Source of the DNA: Macrophomina tecta
Lineage: Eukaryota > Ascomycota > Dothideomycetes > Botryosphaeriales > Botryosphaeriaceae
Reading direction: 5' to 3'
DNA: 64,000 nucleotides
Assembly: GCA_024180945.1 (NCBI GenBank)
Contig: JAKSGN010000002.1
Coordinates: 1,240,001 to 1,304,000 of the forward strand
Shown in pieces: positions 12,331-23,871 of the stretch (position 1 is the stretch's first letter; every line of letters starts with the position of its first letter). A program made the translations under genes and the position numbers. A model generated the notes under the pieces. The model did not search any database. It was given only the letters and a program-made list of their open reading frames with translations, and was not told the DNA's origin.

Positions 12331-13733
12331 ATGGCACCTACGACGGACCTCAGAGTCGAGAAGCTATTCTCCGTCAAAGATTTCATATGCGTTATCACAG
12401 GTGGTGGCTCAGGCATTGGCCTGATGGCTGCCCAAGCGCTTTCTGCAAATGGTATGCCACCTCTCCGACAACCTTGAATTTCCTGCTGACTCGAGCAGGT
12501 GCGAAGGTGTACATTACCGGAAGAAGTATGTTACCAAGAACCTAGTGAGCACGATTCACCATTACTAAGCATACAAATAGGGCCAGAAGCTCTGGAGAGA
12601 GCAGCGAAGTCGCATACACCCGGTGAATTAGGCGGAGAGATCATCCCGTAAGTGTTCTTCAGCGAATCTGAGTTGAACGAAACGCAATCATGCAGGCCCA
12701 CTATACACACTTCGCTGTACGAGAAGTTCACATCACCTTGCAGCTCAGCGTTTGAATGTAGTGTTCAGTGCTAATGGACGTTTAGATGCGGACCCTGCGA
12801 TGTGACCAACAAAGATGATCTTGACAGGTTGTATCAAAAAATCTCGAAGAAGGAGAAGTATATCAATCTTTTGGGTAAGGCAACGGGATCGGAAATTTTA
12901 GACAGCCCTGCAGCTGACTTTGTTTTAGTGTGCGCAGCTGGCATCTCGGGAACGAAGGCCGAACCGGACCAAGAGCACGCGCAGAATCTTAAGGAAAAGC
13001 TCTGGAACAACGAAACATTCGAGGCTTGGAATGAGGTCTACAACGCCGATGTCACGTCCGTATACTTCACGACCGTCGCGTTCTTGCCCTTACTGCAGGC
13101 TGGCACAGCCAGCCACGGTCACCTTTCGGCCTCGGTCATTGTCATATCCTCGATGTCAGGCATCATGCGGCATGCACAGGGACACTTCTCATACAACGCG
13201 GCGAAGGGTGGAACGGTGCATTTGACGAAGCTCATGAGCGCTGAGTTCCAGAAAATTCGTGTGAGGGTCAACAGCATTGCGCCCGGTTACTTCCCATCCG
13301 AGATGACGGCAAAGGAGAGCGGAGCAGACCAGAAGAGCCATTTGCCAGACGAGAAGATACAGGAGAAAGGACATGTTCCAGCACAGAGGGCCGGAAGTGA
13401 TGAGGAGATGGCACAAGCAGTGGTGAGTTCTCTCCGATATCAGATGGTCAGTGCAGACATCCGTGTTGGCGCGAATGACCCTGGGTGCGAAGCGATTGGT
13501 GTGGTGGTGGCCGCCAGCTCATCGTGAACCACGCGAACCGGGTCAATGTGCCACAATTACGGGAGCTCTGTGCTGGCCATTGGCTGCTCCAGGCAGATCC
13601 AATTGCTACTTTTGTAATGAGGCACCCGGCTAACGAAGCCTTTCTTTAGCTCTTTCTCACGAAGAACGCATACGTCAACGGCGAGATCCTCGCGGTCGAT
13701 GGCGGTGTGCTGAACGTCGTTTCGGGAAGGTGA
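12331..13733 (+). CDS. Short-chain dehydrogenase/reductase (classical SDR)
   Basis: NAD(P)-dependent oxidoreductase of 293 aa in six exons: 12331-12451, 12499-12525, 12581-12647, 12786-12874, 12929-13422 and 13650-13733. The Rossmann glycine motif is ITGGGSGIGL (about residues 22-31), the catalytic Ser lies in VIVISSMSG, and the active-site pair is in FSYNAAKGG (YxxxK). The C-terminus, NGEILAVDGGV, is typical. The usual NNAG is replaced by VCAAGIS. All phases match and remove stops. Introns 3 (138 nt) and 5 (227 nt) are long for this window. Intron 4 (12875-12928) is 54 nt and stop-free, so retention would keep the frame. Substrate cannot be told from sequence. Confidence 0.87.
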
Positions 13734-14825
13734 AGTAGAGAGAAAGGCATTGGGAACTTTCAAAAAAAAAAAAAAAAAAAAAGAAGAGAAAAGGACACAT
13801 GAGACGCGGCGGAATGGATAATGGCTTTCGGGTCTGCAACATAGGGTAAAGCGTATCCAGTAGATAATGTGCCGGCAGAAGAAAGCATTGGCGGCTAAGG
13901 AGGGCGACAACGAGCACTTCGCGCGAGCCTAATCAAGTGCTGTGCATGTGAAACCCCTGCAAGTGATCCAGCGCCATCGGGCACTATACGACGTAGGGCT
14001 GAGCAAAAGCGGAGGTGGATAGCTCAGCGGAATGGCTCAGTGGTTTAGGCGCGTCTTGTGCTTGGGTGAGGGGGAAGGAGGCGGAAGCAGGAGGGCCGCC
14101 AGTGTTTGGGGCAACAGACGGGCCTGCTCATTGCTTGGCCAGCCGCCCGCCAGGCGATCATCCGGCCCGGGCTGGTCTTAGGCTCACAACGCGAGCCCTG
14201 CAGCTGCTGTCCTGCCAACAAACAGACGGCCGACCTGCTCACTCCCTCTCGGCCGCCGCGTCGCCCGCCTGCGCAGCGCGCTCCCGCAACAGTTCGACTT
14301 CCTCTCTGGCGTCGCCAGGCCACCGCGCCGTTTTACACACGCTACCCGCTTTTGAGGCCCGGCGCTGTACCGGCGCAACCCTAGCGCGACAACTGACGGC
14401 TTCTCTAACATCTCAGCCCTACCACCGCCCAATTCAACCGCGCCAAATCCCGCACGCCCTCTGACACTCCCCTTGGACCGTCGTGCCGACCGATCTGTGC
14501 GAGCCGGAGCTGACGGCGACGTAAATCTCCTGGCCCGCCGACGGCAACAGCTGTCTCAGCAATCTCCGCCCTCTCACCACCCACGCCGCTTTCCGGATGG
14601 GTGACATGCAGCTCACCGCAGCGACCTTCCCCGCCGTCCACCACCTCCGACCGAGCGTCGTGTCGACCTGATCACCGCGCACCCCACCGCCTCCCTTTCT
14701 TCAGTCCCTCGCTCGTCCGCCTACAGCCCAGCACTCGCCGGTGACGCTCTGTTTACCTACCGCCGTCCCAGGACGACCGCTGACAACGCCTGAATCCCGT
14801 CCTGGGGCTGCGCTAAGGAACCATT
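13734..14825. other. Intergenic region with an A21 tract and the sepH upstream region
   Basis: A run of 21 A lies at 13762-13782, about 30 bases after the dehydrogenase stop. The rest is GC-rich sequence leading to sepH. A tRNA A-box-like stretch near 14019-14050 has no matching B box. Confidence 0.5.
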
Positions 14826-17800
14826 ATGGTCGCCCACATGTCCGGACACCACAGTGTGGAAAAACACTCCAATGGCAGTCGGAGACCACAGAGTCGCGGC
14901 GGCGCGCATGGGCAGAGCACCCCCGGCTCGTCGCTGCCACAGCAGACCACGGGAACACCGCGCTCGAGCCATAATCGCGCACCCAGACCGACGACGGTGG
15001 ATCGAGAAAAGGAGAAGCCTCCGAGTAAGGATGGCGCAGCTCAGCGTGCAGCCCAGGATGTTGCCGGCTTGAAAGATTATGTGAGAAGAACCCCATTCCC
15101 ATGTGTCGCAGTACTGTAACTGCACAGTTATCAACGGTGATACACGAAGCGGAAAAGCTCAGGGTGCCAGAGAGACTGCATTACTGACGGCATCTATTTC
15201 GATTCTAGCAACTCGGCGACTGCCTCGGAAAAGGCGCGTTTGGCTCAGTGTACCGCGCGCTGAACTGGGGGACGGGTGAAACAGTTGCCATTAAACAAGT
15301 CAAGCTCGCCGACCTTCCCAAAAACGAATTGCGCGTCATAATGCTGGAGATCGACCTCCTCAAGAACCTCAATCATCCAAACATCGTCAAGTACCATGGC
15401 TTTGTCAAAGACACGCAATCGCTCTACATCATCCTCGAGTACTGTGAAAATGGCTCTCTCCATTCAATCTGCAAGAACTTCGGGAAGTTCCCAGAGAACC
15501 TCGTCGCCATCTACATGTCTCAGGTGCTTCATGGACTGTTGTACCTGCACGAGCAGGGTGTTATCCACCGGGACATCAAAGGTGCCAACATCCTTACTAC
15601 CAAAGAGGGGCTGGTTAAACTAGCGGATTTTGGTGTTGCTACCAAAACAGCGGGTCTGAATGATTCTAGCGTAGTGGGTACGCCGTACTGGATGGCTCCA
15701 GAGGTCATAGAACTTTCTGGCGCGACTACGGCGTCGGACATATGGAGCTTGGGCTGCACGGTAATTGAGTTGTTGGAAGGGAAACCGCCATATCACAAGC
15801 TGCAGCCTATGCCGGCGCTATTTCGGATAGTCAACGATGACCACCCGCCGCTCCCAGAGGCTGCTTCACCGGTGAGTACTCTGTCCCCACACGATCTTTC
15901 TCTTTTCCTTGGTCCTGCTTGTCGGCAGGAGCTTGCTAACCAAGTTTCAGGCCGTACGGGATTTCTTGATGCAATGCTTCCAGAAGGACCCCAACCTCAG
16001 AGTTTCTGCTCGAAAACTTTTAAAACATCCTTGGATTGTCAACGCCCGACGAGCTGATTCGGTGGTCCCGACAAAGCCGACCAAATATGACGAGGCCGTC
16101 AAAAGTGTGCAGGAGTGGAACGAGGCTCTGAAATCTCCAACCAACGAAACGCTTCGCCGAGCTTCACGACCGATGTCTTCGAGCCCTGTTCCTCCCAGAA
16201 AGGAATCAATACCGCCAATCACAGCGCCCGTACCTTCTCAAGGTGGGCTCCGTGTCAAGAAGACACGCCCGTCCACGGAGCTTTTTGCATCTGCTGAGGA
16301 TGAGAATGACGACAACTGGGATGACGACTTTGCGTCTTCCATCAACCCGAGTGCTTTGCAATTACCGCACCTTCGGCCGCACGACAACTTTGCAGGTCTG
16401 CTTTCCAGCGAGAAACTGAAGGCATACGCCACGGGTTTCGATACAGTGGCCGAAGAGCCTGGCGTAGAGAATGTTTTTGATGAACTGAGAGCATTCAAAA
16501 GTCCCCCTCCTTTGGATCCTCTAGACGGATTGGAGACTATTAGACCGTTGTCCGCATCCAAGAAACAACCTGATAGCGGCAAGAGTAGTCGAACGAACTC
16601 AGGGGCCCAGAAAGGAGCTTCAGAACCGAGGACACAGTTTTTCCGTGGGATGTCGAAAGCAGCCGTGGTTCCGCCAATCAATTCACGGATATCTTCCTTT
16701 ACGAAACCGACGGCAGCGTTTCGAGAGAATTCGGTAGAGGACTATTCCGATCTTATCGCAGCCGATGACGCAGCCTTCCAGAAGAAACTGCAGTCCCTCA
16801 AGGATCGCAACAACAAAGAGTACACGCCTCGCCTGTTCCATCCTTCCGATCTAACCAATGTTCCCCGCTCGGCCCAGAACGGCAAGAAGAACGGCAGCCT
16901 TTCCCGAAATGTCTCAGGTGGCAGCTCGAACGGGAAAGGCCCTGCTAGACGACCGCCGTTACAAGTCGGGATTGAGAAGTATGCGGAGCATGAGGAAGAG
17001 GATTTCTCCGACGTGTTCGGAAACGACGGTGCTGCGCCGGCCTTGAAACCGAAGCATGAAAGTGACAGCGGCTCAGAGCGGGGTACCTTGAAGATGATGA
17101 ACTCGAAGCTCTCCGGGTCCTGGCTCGGTGATGAGGAAGACGAGGAAGATCCCTTTGCGCAGCTAGAAGAGGGCTTTGATGAAATGGATCAGGAGACTAA
17201 CGTCGCAAGAGACCGCTATGCTAGGCTCTGCAGTCTGGTCGAGAACAGGGTCAGCTCACTCAAGTCAACGCAACCGGAAGATGTGCTGTATGATGTTTCA
17301 GATGAACTGGTGTGTACTATGGCATGTGAGAAGGACGATGATCTGTGCTAACCTTCCTTCGCAGCTGCAAATTCTAATGGAATCGCCCGAGATTAAGAAC
17401 ATAATTATCAGCTCTCATGGGATGCTCCCGATCCTGGAAATACTGGAGAGTATGCGGAATCGGGAGATAATTTTAAATCTGCTAAAGATCGTAAACATTG
17501 TGAGCAGTTCCCATTATTCTGTATCATTCAGTGCAGGTGCTAACATCTGGTGGCAGATTATTCTTGACAATGTCGAGATTCAAGAGAATCTTTGCTTTGT
17601 CGGAGGAATTCCGATCATTAGTCAATTTGCGCACAAAAAGTTTCCCTCGGAGATCCGTCAAGAGGCGGCAGCTTTTGTCCGGCAAATGTACCAAACTTCT
17701 ACACTCACTTTGCAGATGTTCATTGGCTGTGGTGGATTAAACGTCTTGGTAGAGTTTCTTGAAGAAGATCTGGAGGATGATCGTGACTTCGTTCTTATCG

Positions 17801-20201
17801 GTGTCAACGGAGTTTGGAGTGTTTTCAACCTCCAGGTAAGCACTGGAACATGAGGTGGCGCGACTTTACTAACATTGTTAGGGACCAACTCCAAAGAATG
17901 ACTTTTGTCGGATCTTCTCGCGCAGTTCCGTTCTTTACCCTCTTTCTCTTGTTCTCAGCAAAGTCCTGGAGGAAGATGGCGAGGTTGCAGAGCTCATCGA
18001 GGAACGCATCGTCGGCATCTTCATGCTGTTCTCGCAGGCTGAGACGCATGTAAAAGAACTAGTCGCGGATCGCATGGTCTTAAAGAGTAAGCGATCTGGC
18101 GCCCCAGCCCGTGAGGCCAATATTAACTCGTCTTCTAGGAGTTCTTAAAGATCTTCAACGCATGCGCCCTGCCAATCAGATCACCATGTTGAAGTTTATC
18201 AAAAATCTTTCCATGCTTACGACGACGCACGAAGCTCTGCAAAATTCTAATGCTATCGAAGTGCTCACAGATCTGTTAAGTTCGAGCATGAAGCTTCCAC
18301 ATTTCAGGGAAGTGTCGAACCAAATCCTTAATATTCTCTACAACCTTTGCAGATTAAGCAAGCCTAGGCAAGAGGACGCTGCACTCAATGGCGTGATCCC
18401 CCTCCTTCAGACCATTGTGAAGACGGAATGGCCTTTGAAAGAGTTTGCTTTGCCAATCCTTTGCGACATGGCTCACTCTGGGAAAGTTGGCAGAAAGGTG
18501 CTGTGGCAAAATAAGGGCTTGCAGTTTTACATTTCTCTCCTTTCCGATAAGTATTGGCAAGTCACCGCTTTGGATGCCATCTTCATCTGGTTGCAGGAAG
18601 AAACTGCTCGCGTCGAGCAGGCACTCATCTCCGGATCCTTCCCCAGCGCCATCATCTCTTGCTTCACAAACCAGGACTCTTCTGTCGACGCCTTTGAGAA
18701 TCTACTTGAGCCGCTGCAGAAGCTCTTACGTCTTTCGCCTCCAGTTGCTGCGTTGCTGGCCCACCCTGAGTTATTCAGCCGCGTCGGTCAGAAATTACAT
18801 ACGAGGAAGCCTGTAGTCCGTCTCAATCTTCTCCGCATCGTCCGCAGCATTTGCGACTCTACGGAAGAGTCCGGTGGCGGCGCTCCACTTATTCAGTCTC
18901 ATGGTCTTTTAGAGGCCATCAAGCGGTTGGCCGAATCTGATCCCGCGATTTTGGTCCGCGAGATGGCAAATGAGCTGGTGAAAGCATGCGAGAGCCAGAC
19001 ACTCTTGTCGCCATCCTCTGCAAGGCGAAGTGCTGAATACCCGAGATCCCGGCCATCCAGTGCTAGAAGACAGAGCGTCACGTTCACCCCACTTGGGTTT
19101 CCGCCACCTGTTCCGCCGCTTCCGAGTGGGATGTCGTCAAACTTGCCTCCTCCCACGCCACCACTATCTGCGGTGGAACATCGGAGGAAAAATAGCTTTT
19201 GGGAAAGTTCTGGGGACAGCCCAAGAAGCACTTTGCTTTTGGGTGCGAGCAGGAGTTTCGACAATGGCCTGCCTTCGATGCGACCCAGTTCTGCTCGTTC
19301 AAGCCACTCACGGCCTCTGTCACGCCAAGGAAGCAGCGAAAGCGCGTCCGCGGCATTCGCTATGCCTCATCGACCGAAGACCAGAGATGGTAGCGGTGAT
19401 AGCTTAGCTTCTGCTTTCCACAGACCGAGGACGAGGGATAGCAGTGGTGACCTGTCTGCGCCCCTCTACAGCCGCCCCCGTACTAGAGACGGAAGCGGCA
19501 ATTCTGAGTATCGTCTCGAGCGCATGAACGAGCGTGTTAATGCACACCAGCGCGAGGCGTATGATAGTTCTCAGTACCGCCCCCACACGCGAGAAGGCTC
19601 AAGCAGCTCCACGTCCACCGCCGTTTCGAATTCCAGCCACTCCCGCGAGTACACGTTATCGAAACCAACTTCCTCCTCGTCCATCTCTGCTAGTGACCCA
19701 TCATCTCTTTGGGCTGTCAGTGGTGACGATTCAATGACCACTGCGACCAACGAATCATACCCGGAAGGTCGTCGCGAAAGCGTGAGCTCCAACAAAGCAA
19801 GCCGTCTTCCCGTGAATATCAGGCCGAGCAGCAGAAGACAGAACCTTAGTGGCCTGTCCAACGGCAGCAACAGCCCCAGCAACAGCTCTCGCCCGATGCC
19901 TTCCCACGCACACTCTCATACCGGCAGCAACTCGAGCGAAAGAGAGAGGGATAGCTTCATCATTGGAACACCGCCAAACCAAGTGTTTGGTGGTCCAGGC
20001 TCTGCGGGCTTCGCAACGCCACATTCATCGCGCCATTCTAATGCGGGGACCCCGCACAAACTCGCAGTGCGGAGGCGCCGGCAGACCAGTTCAGGATACG
20101 GGCGGAGGGGTTCCAGACAAGATGACCTTATGCGCGAGGTTGGCCATGCAGGGGTCTTAGCACGGCGCGGTAGTCGCCAGGACGATGTAGGGGTCGAGTA
20201 G
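14826..20201 (+). CDS. sepH: SepH, septation-initiation protein kinase (Cdc7 of the fission-yeast SIN)
   Basis: Serine/threonine kinase of the septation initiation network, which drives septum formation. Exons: 14826-15080, 15209-15871, 15951-17309, 17365-17499, 17557-17835, 17882-18086 and 18139-20201, giving 1652 aa to the first stop. The kinase domain spans about residues 86-340: [13 protein letters not shown] (Lys 114), HRDIKGAN (Asp 207), DFG (Asp 225), [10 protein letters not shown] disordered linker with acidic clusters follows, then an armadillo-like helical region ([18 protein letters not shown] and on to the [19 protein letters not shown] segment), as in A. nidulans SepH and S. pombe Cdc7. 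The tail is Ser/Pro/Arg-rich with repeated [13 protein letters not shown] units. Splice phases all restore the family sequence. Odd point: the frame stays open for 168 codons after the TAG at 20199-20201. Confidence 0.93.
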
Positions 20202-20708
20202 CAACGAACCCGCTCCGTCGGCATTGTACAACACCATCTGCAACATAAACAAATGGAAGAACCAGCAAAGGACAAGAAATACCCACCCCCATCAAATCAA
20301 CGCTTCAACCGTTACCAAATCAAACAAAATCAGCAACAGCAATTCAATCATCCTTATCAGCAACAACAAAAGACATCATCAAACTCCAACTTACTGGCAC
20401 CTCCAGCGTCTAGTGGGACACTCCGGCGGCGGTACACCACACCATCGCCGTCGCCGACACTGGAGGTGGAGCTGTCGATGCGCGTGCAGGTACGGCAGGC
20501 AGAGCTGGTACGGCGGCTGAGCGTGGGCGTGGGTCTGCGGATGGACCTGCAGCCACCCTTGCGGCGAGTCGCCAGCATGTACGATATTCGTCGGGAGGCG
20601 GTGCTGCAGGAGGCGCTGACGGAGCTCGACGCGCTAGCAGAGGAGGCGGCAGCCGGACGAGTGAGCAGGATGAGCTTGAGTCGAGTGGGCGAGTGGTCGT
20701 ATGTCTAA
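20202..20708 (+). other. In-frame open extension of sepH beyond its TAG stop (168 codons)
   Basis: Directly after the sepH TAG at 20199-20201, the same frame continues without a stop for 168 codons to a second stop at 20706-20708. The first half is Gln/Asn/Pro-rich. From about 20455 to 20660 the codons are strongly G/C-ending and encode charged, probably helical sequence, for example RRVASMYDIRREAVLQEALT and LDALAEEAAAG. That looks like real coding sequence, not UTR. It could be a readthrough extension (the stop is followed by CAA CGA), a last exon joined by an intron that skips the TAG, a separate small gene starting at ATG 20253, or the result of a recent nonsense change. I found no good GT donor just before the TAG. 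Confidence 0.55.
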
Positions 20709-23700
20709 ATGTCTTCAGATCGTTTTTTTGCTACTCGATCTTCTGCGGACGTGCGAGATACTACTGCTTGGCTTTGACTCGTACTTTTGTATGTTCCGTG
20801 CTTCTCGTTCTTCCGGCTCTCTTAACTTCTTTTTCTGCTCGTTTTTGGTTCGCGTCGATGCTTCTTTTCTGGAGACAGAAAAGAAGATGGAAAGAGACAA
20901 AAATTTATGATTCATGGCGAGAATCGAGGATGGACGAGGATGGTGAGGGTGAGGAAGAAGGAAGAATAGATGCACCAGCACCCGCTCACAGAAGCCGTTT
21001 TCCTATGATGCATAATTACGCTTTGAGGGCAAACTTGATCAACAGCACAGCTCTCCCGCTTCCCCTTCTGCCTCTTTATCTCGAGCGATCATCAAGACTT
21101 CCGCAGAAAACGGTACATCCCTGATGGATTTCGCGCGCGTGCATGCGAACCGTTTTTTTTTTTTTTTTTTTTTCATTTCCATTCACTGGCACTTGGCATT
21201 TGCTTCGGATTCGTCGTTGGGGTTACCCTTCTTGATTAGCACAGGCGCAAGGAAAAGGTCGTTCCTGGCGCTCTTTTTTTTTTAGTGAAACTGTTTTTGG
21301 TGGGTTGCATGAGGTGCATGAGGTGGAGGCATTACGTTTCTTTGTTGTTCAACCAATTTCTTTCCTCTTTCTCTACTCTTGAGAGCTTCGTTTGCAGTTG
21401 GAGGCTTAGGTGTGCATGAGCGCAGAAATGAGAGAAGTCAAGTGACGCTATTGTCTTACTTTTCGTGGTCGTTTGGCAAAACTGAGTCCAGGAAGACGTG
21501 GGGCTGTTCTGCGTGTCCAGGCTTTTCTTTTCTTTTCTTTTTTCCTTTGCACATTAGTTTCAAAGCATTTGAGTTGGGCATTGTTGCGCGTGCTGAAGTA
21601 TGCATATGTTGCGGTTTAGCTAGTTTTGTAGGCTCTTTTATTTTGTCTAGAAGGGTATGACGATTTGGTTATTCGCTGGGCAGCTGGACTGGCTGGTGGG
21701 CACGACAGTCTTGCGGACGGTGTTTCGGCATAGGTTTTGGGCGGTTCGAGGGATCGGAATGTGTGAATAGGTTTGAAGGTTTAAAATGTATACTGATTTT
21801 TCCGTGACCTGGCCCATCGGGTGAAGCATTGATTGGCTCCGTAGAAATCTCCAAGACACCGCAGGCCAGATCCGCTGCTGACGGGCTTCTGCATGACCTG
21901 CATATCAGCACGCCCGTCATTCCAGTGCCGACCAATACATACGCACCTGGCGCTCGCGTCAGAGCAACAGCAGGGTGCGTTTGTGCCGTGGAGCAAAGTG
22001 GTTGGGCTTGCTCCGAAAGACTACGGTCTCTTCTTTCCCGCCTCCACTTCACTGCCCTCGCCCCGCGTCCTGCAGTCGGCAACTTACGCGTACATAATAG
22101 TCCCTGCCTCCAGGTCGCAATTTAACCGACCGGCGGGAAAGCCACCATGAGATAGCGTCTTCGGGGAGATAAACCAGGAATGAGTATCATCATCCAACAC
22201 TCTCACCTGTACCACAGCCTCTCGCACAACTCTTTTTTTTTTTTGGAAAAAAAAAACAAAACAAAAAAGCAATGACAAGCCGCTATCTCGGTGCCCCTCA
22301 TCATCCACGGTCCTGGCTCCTGTTGACGATTCATCTGCCAATTACATCGATATGAGCGAAATTGAGTCAATAGAGCTCCTCTTAACCATCGAGGTTCCTC
22401 CCCGGGCGATATCATATACCACCAGGTCATATAGGGCCCGGCACGCGCGATCACCAACCTCGCGAGTCAGAGGGCTGACTCTTCGGCTGATCGCCGATTG
22501 CCGCGCGTGTACTCAAGTGCGCGATCCGGCGAAGCCGAAGCATACACAGAGGTTTTTTTTTCTCTTTTTTTCTTTTTTTTAAAAAAATAAAAAACCCAAA
22601 ATGCGCGCGCGCGTATTTGCCGCTTCTGGTGAGTGGTGGTTGCCCGACGACAAGATGACGGTATAAAGACCGAGGACATCTAGAACATCTCGGGCATGGT
22701 CGTCTGAGGCCTAAAATAAAACTTATAACATCTGCGAGCGGATTAATGTCCGAAAAGTTCTGAGTTAGATGTGGGTGCCATCCCTTCACACGGAATATAT
22801 CCCGATGTACTGCGTGATGAGATAAAGTTGCCTTGCTTTAGCAAAGGCGTCATTGTTTTCGGATCGCTGTTCTCTTCGATTTGGAATTGCGATCTACCGT
22901 TCCATGTGAGTATGAAGAAGACCCTACGAGTTCGCTGCAACCGCTTAAGGCGCACCGAGTTAGGTAGAGCGAGGTGTAGCATGTCAACCGGCCAATTCAA
23001 ATATTCACAACTGTCTCATAAGATACCAAAAGGTACTGTGCTCAGACTCATTCCGCTCACCGTTGAAAGGCGAGGGTGTTCCAATATTTACTATGTCCTG
23101 GGCTTTAGTACCCAGATGAATCGACCAAGAGAGGAACAAAAAAAAAAGCCTAGAGGAAGAGCAGTAAAATACTCCAAGCAAAACAGACTCCGGCCGTGTA
23201 TGCTTTTTTCATCTCTCAAAAGTCCAGCGAAGAACACCTTGCCGTTTTATTCCAACCACTCCTTGGTTTCGTTCCTTTTTTCCTCTCTCCCATCCATCCT
23301 CCTCTGCATCCTCTGGAATAGATGGCGAGTTGAGTCTTTTAAGACGAGTAGTGTGAAAAAGGGTGCTCCTCTGCTGAAAGGATTGAACACTTTCCAAAAC
23401 CGAAAACGTTCAAGAAGTATGGAAAAGAAAGCGGTTGGCGAGAACACCCCAATAAAAAAAGAGACACAGAAATAATCCGTAAGCCAGCACCTTTCTCCCT
23501 TTCCCCCCCTTTGCCAAGTATATTCTATCCCACATGAGATCCCGTAACCGGCATGAATTGAGATCCCGACCTTAAAACCGTTCGTTGTAGAATAAAAAAA
23601 AAAAAACGCTAATGAGGTATCAAGTACAGAAAGTAGGGAAGCAAATCATAAGCAACTGCTGCTGCGTAGAAACATAAAGAAAAGGTCGTCAAACCCCATG

Positions 23701-23871
23701 CGATATACAAGCTCCCATGCAGCGGGGGCTGAGAGCATGGAAGCGGAAAAGGGAAAAAAGTAAAACAGCGAGAACTCCAAAATGCGCCACTGAATGAATC
23801 CGTAAAATGCCGTTTGGATCCGAAAGAAATAAATGGAAAAGAGCTGGGGCGTGCTCACACGAGCTGCGTAA
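20709..23871. other. Long intergenic region with homopolymer tracts
   Basis: 3.2 kb between the convergent sepH and RasGEF genes. Unlike the flanking genes it is rich in T and A runs: T21 at 21153-21173, a T12-GG-A10 palindrome at 22233-22256, and alternating T and A runs at about 22552-22597. A 234-codon open frame at 22771-23475 (+) has no domain and no coding-like codon use, so I do not call it. No RNA gene seen. Confidence 0.5.
22233..22256. repeat. T12-GG-A10 inverted homopolymer
   Basis: Twelve T, two G, then ten A form a near-perfect palindrome that could extrude as a hairpin on either strand. It sits in the 3' region shared by two convergent genes. Function is unknown; replication slippage of homopolymers is the simplest origin. 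Confidence 0.6.

Noticed and set aside
13734..13790. A21 tract after the dehydrogenase stop as a retroposon tail
   Set aside because: No target-site duplication or retroposed sequence can be seen next to it; a simple homopolymer is enough.
14019..14075. tRNA-like stretch with two A-box-like motifs (TAGCTCAGCGG, TGGCTCAGTGG)
   Set aside because: No B box (GGTTCRANNCC-like) and no foldable anticodon and T arms within range.
22771..23475. 234-codon open frame between sepH and RasGEF
   Set aside because: No domain, poor codon composition, many Lys/Arg from A-rich runs, and no supporting splice or family evidence.
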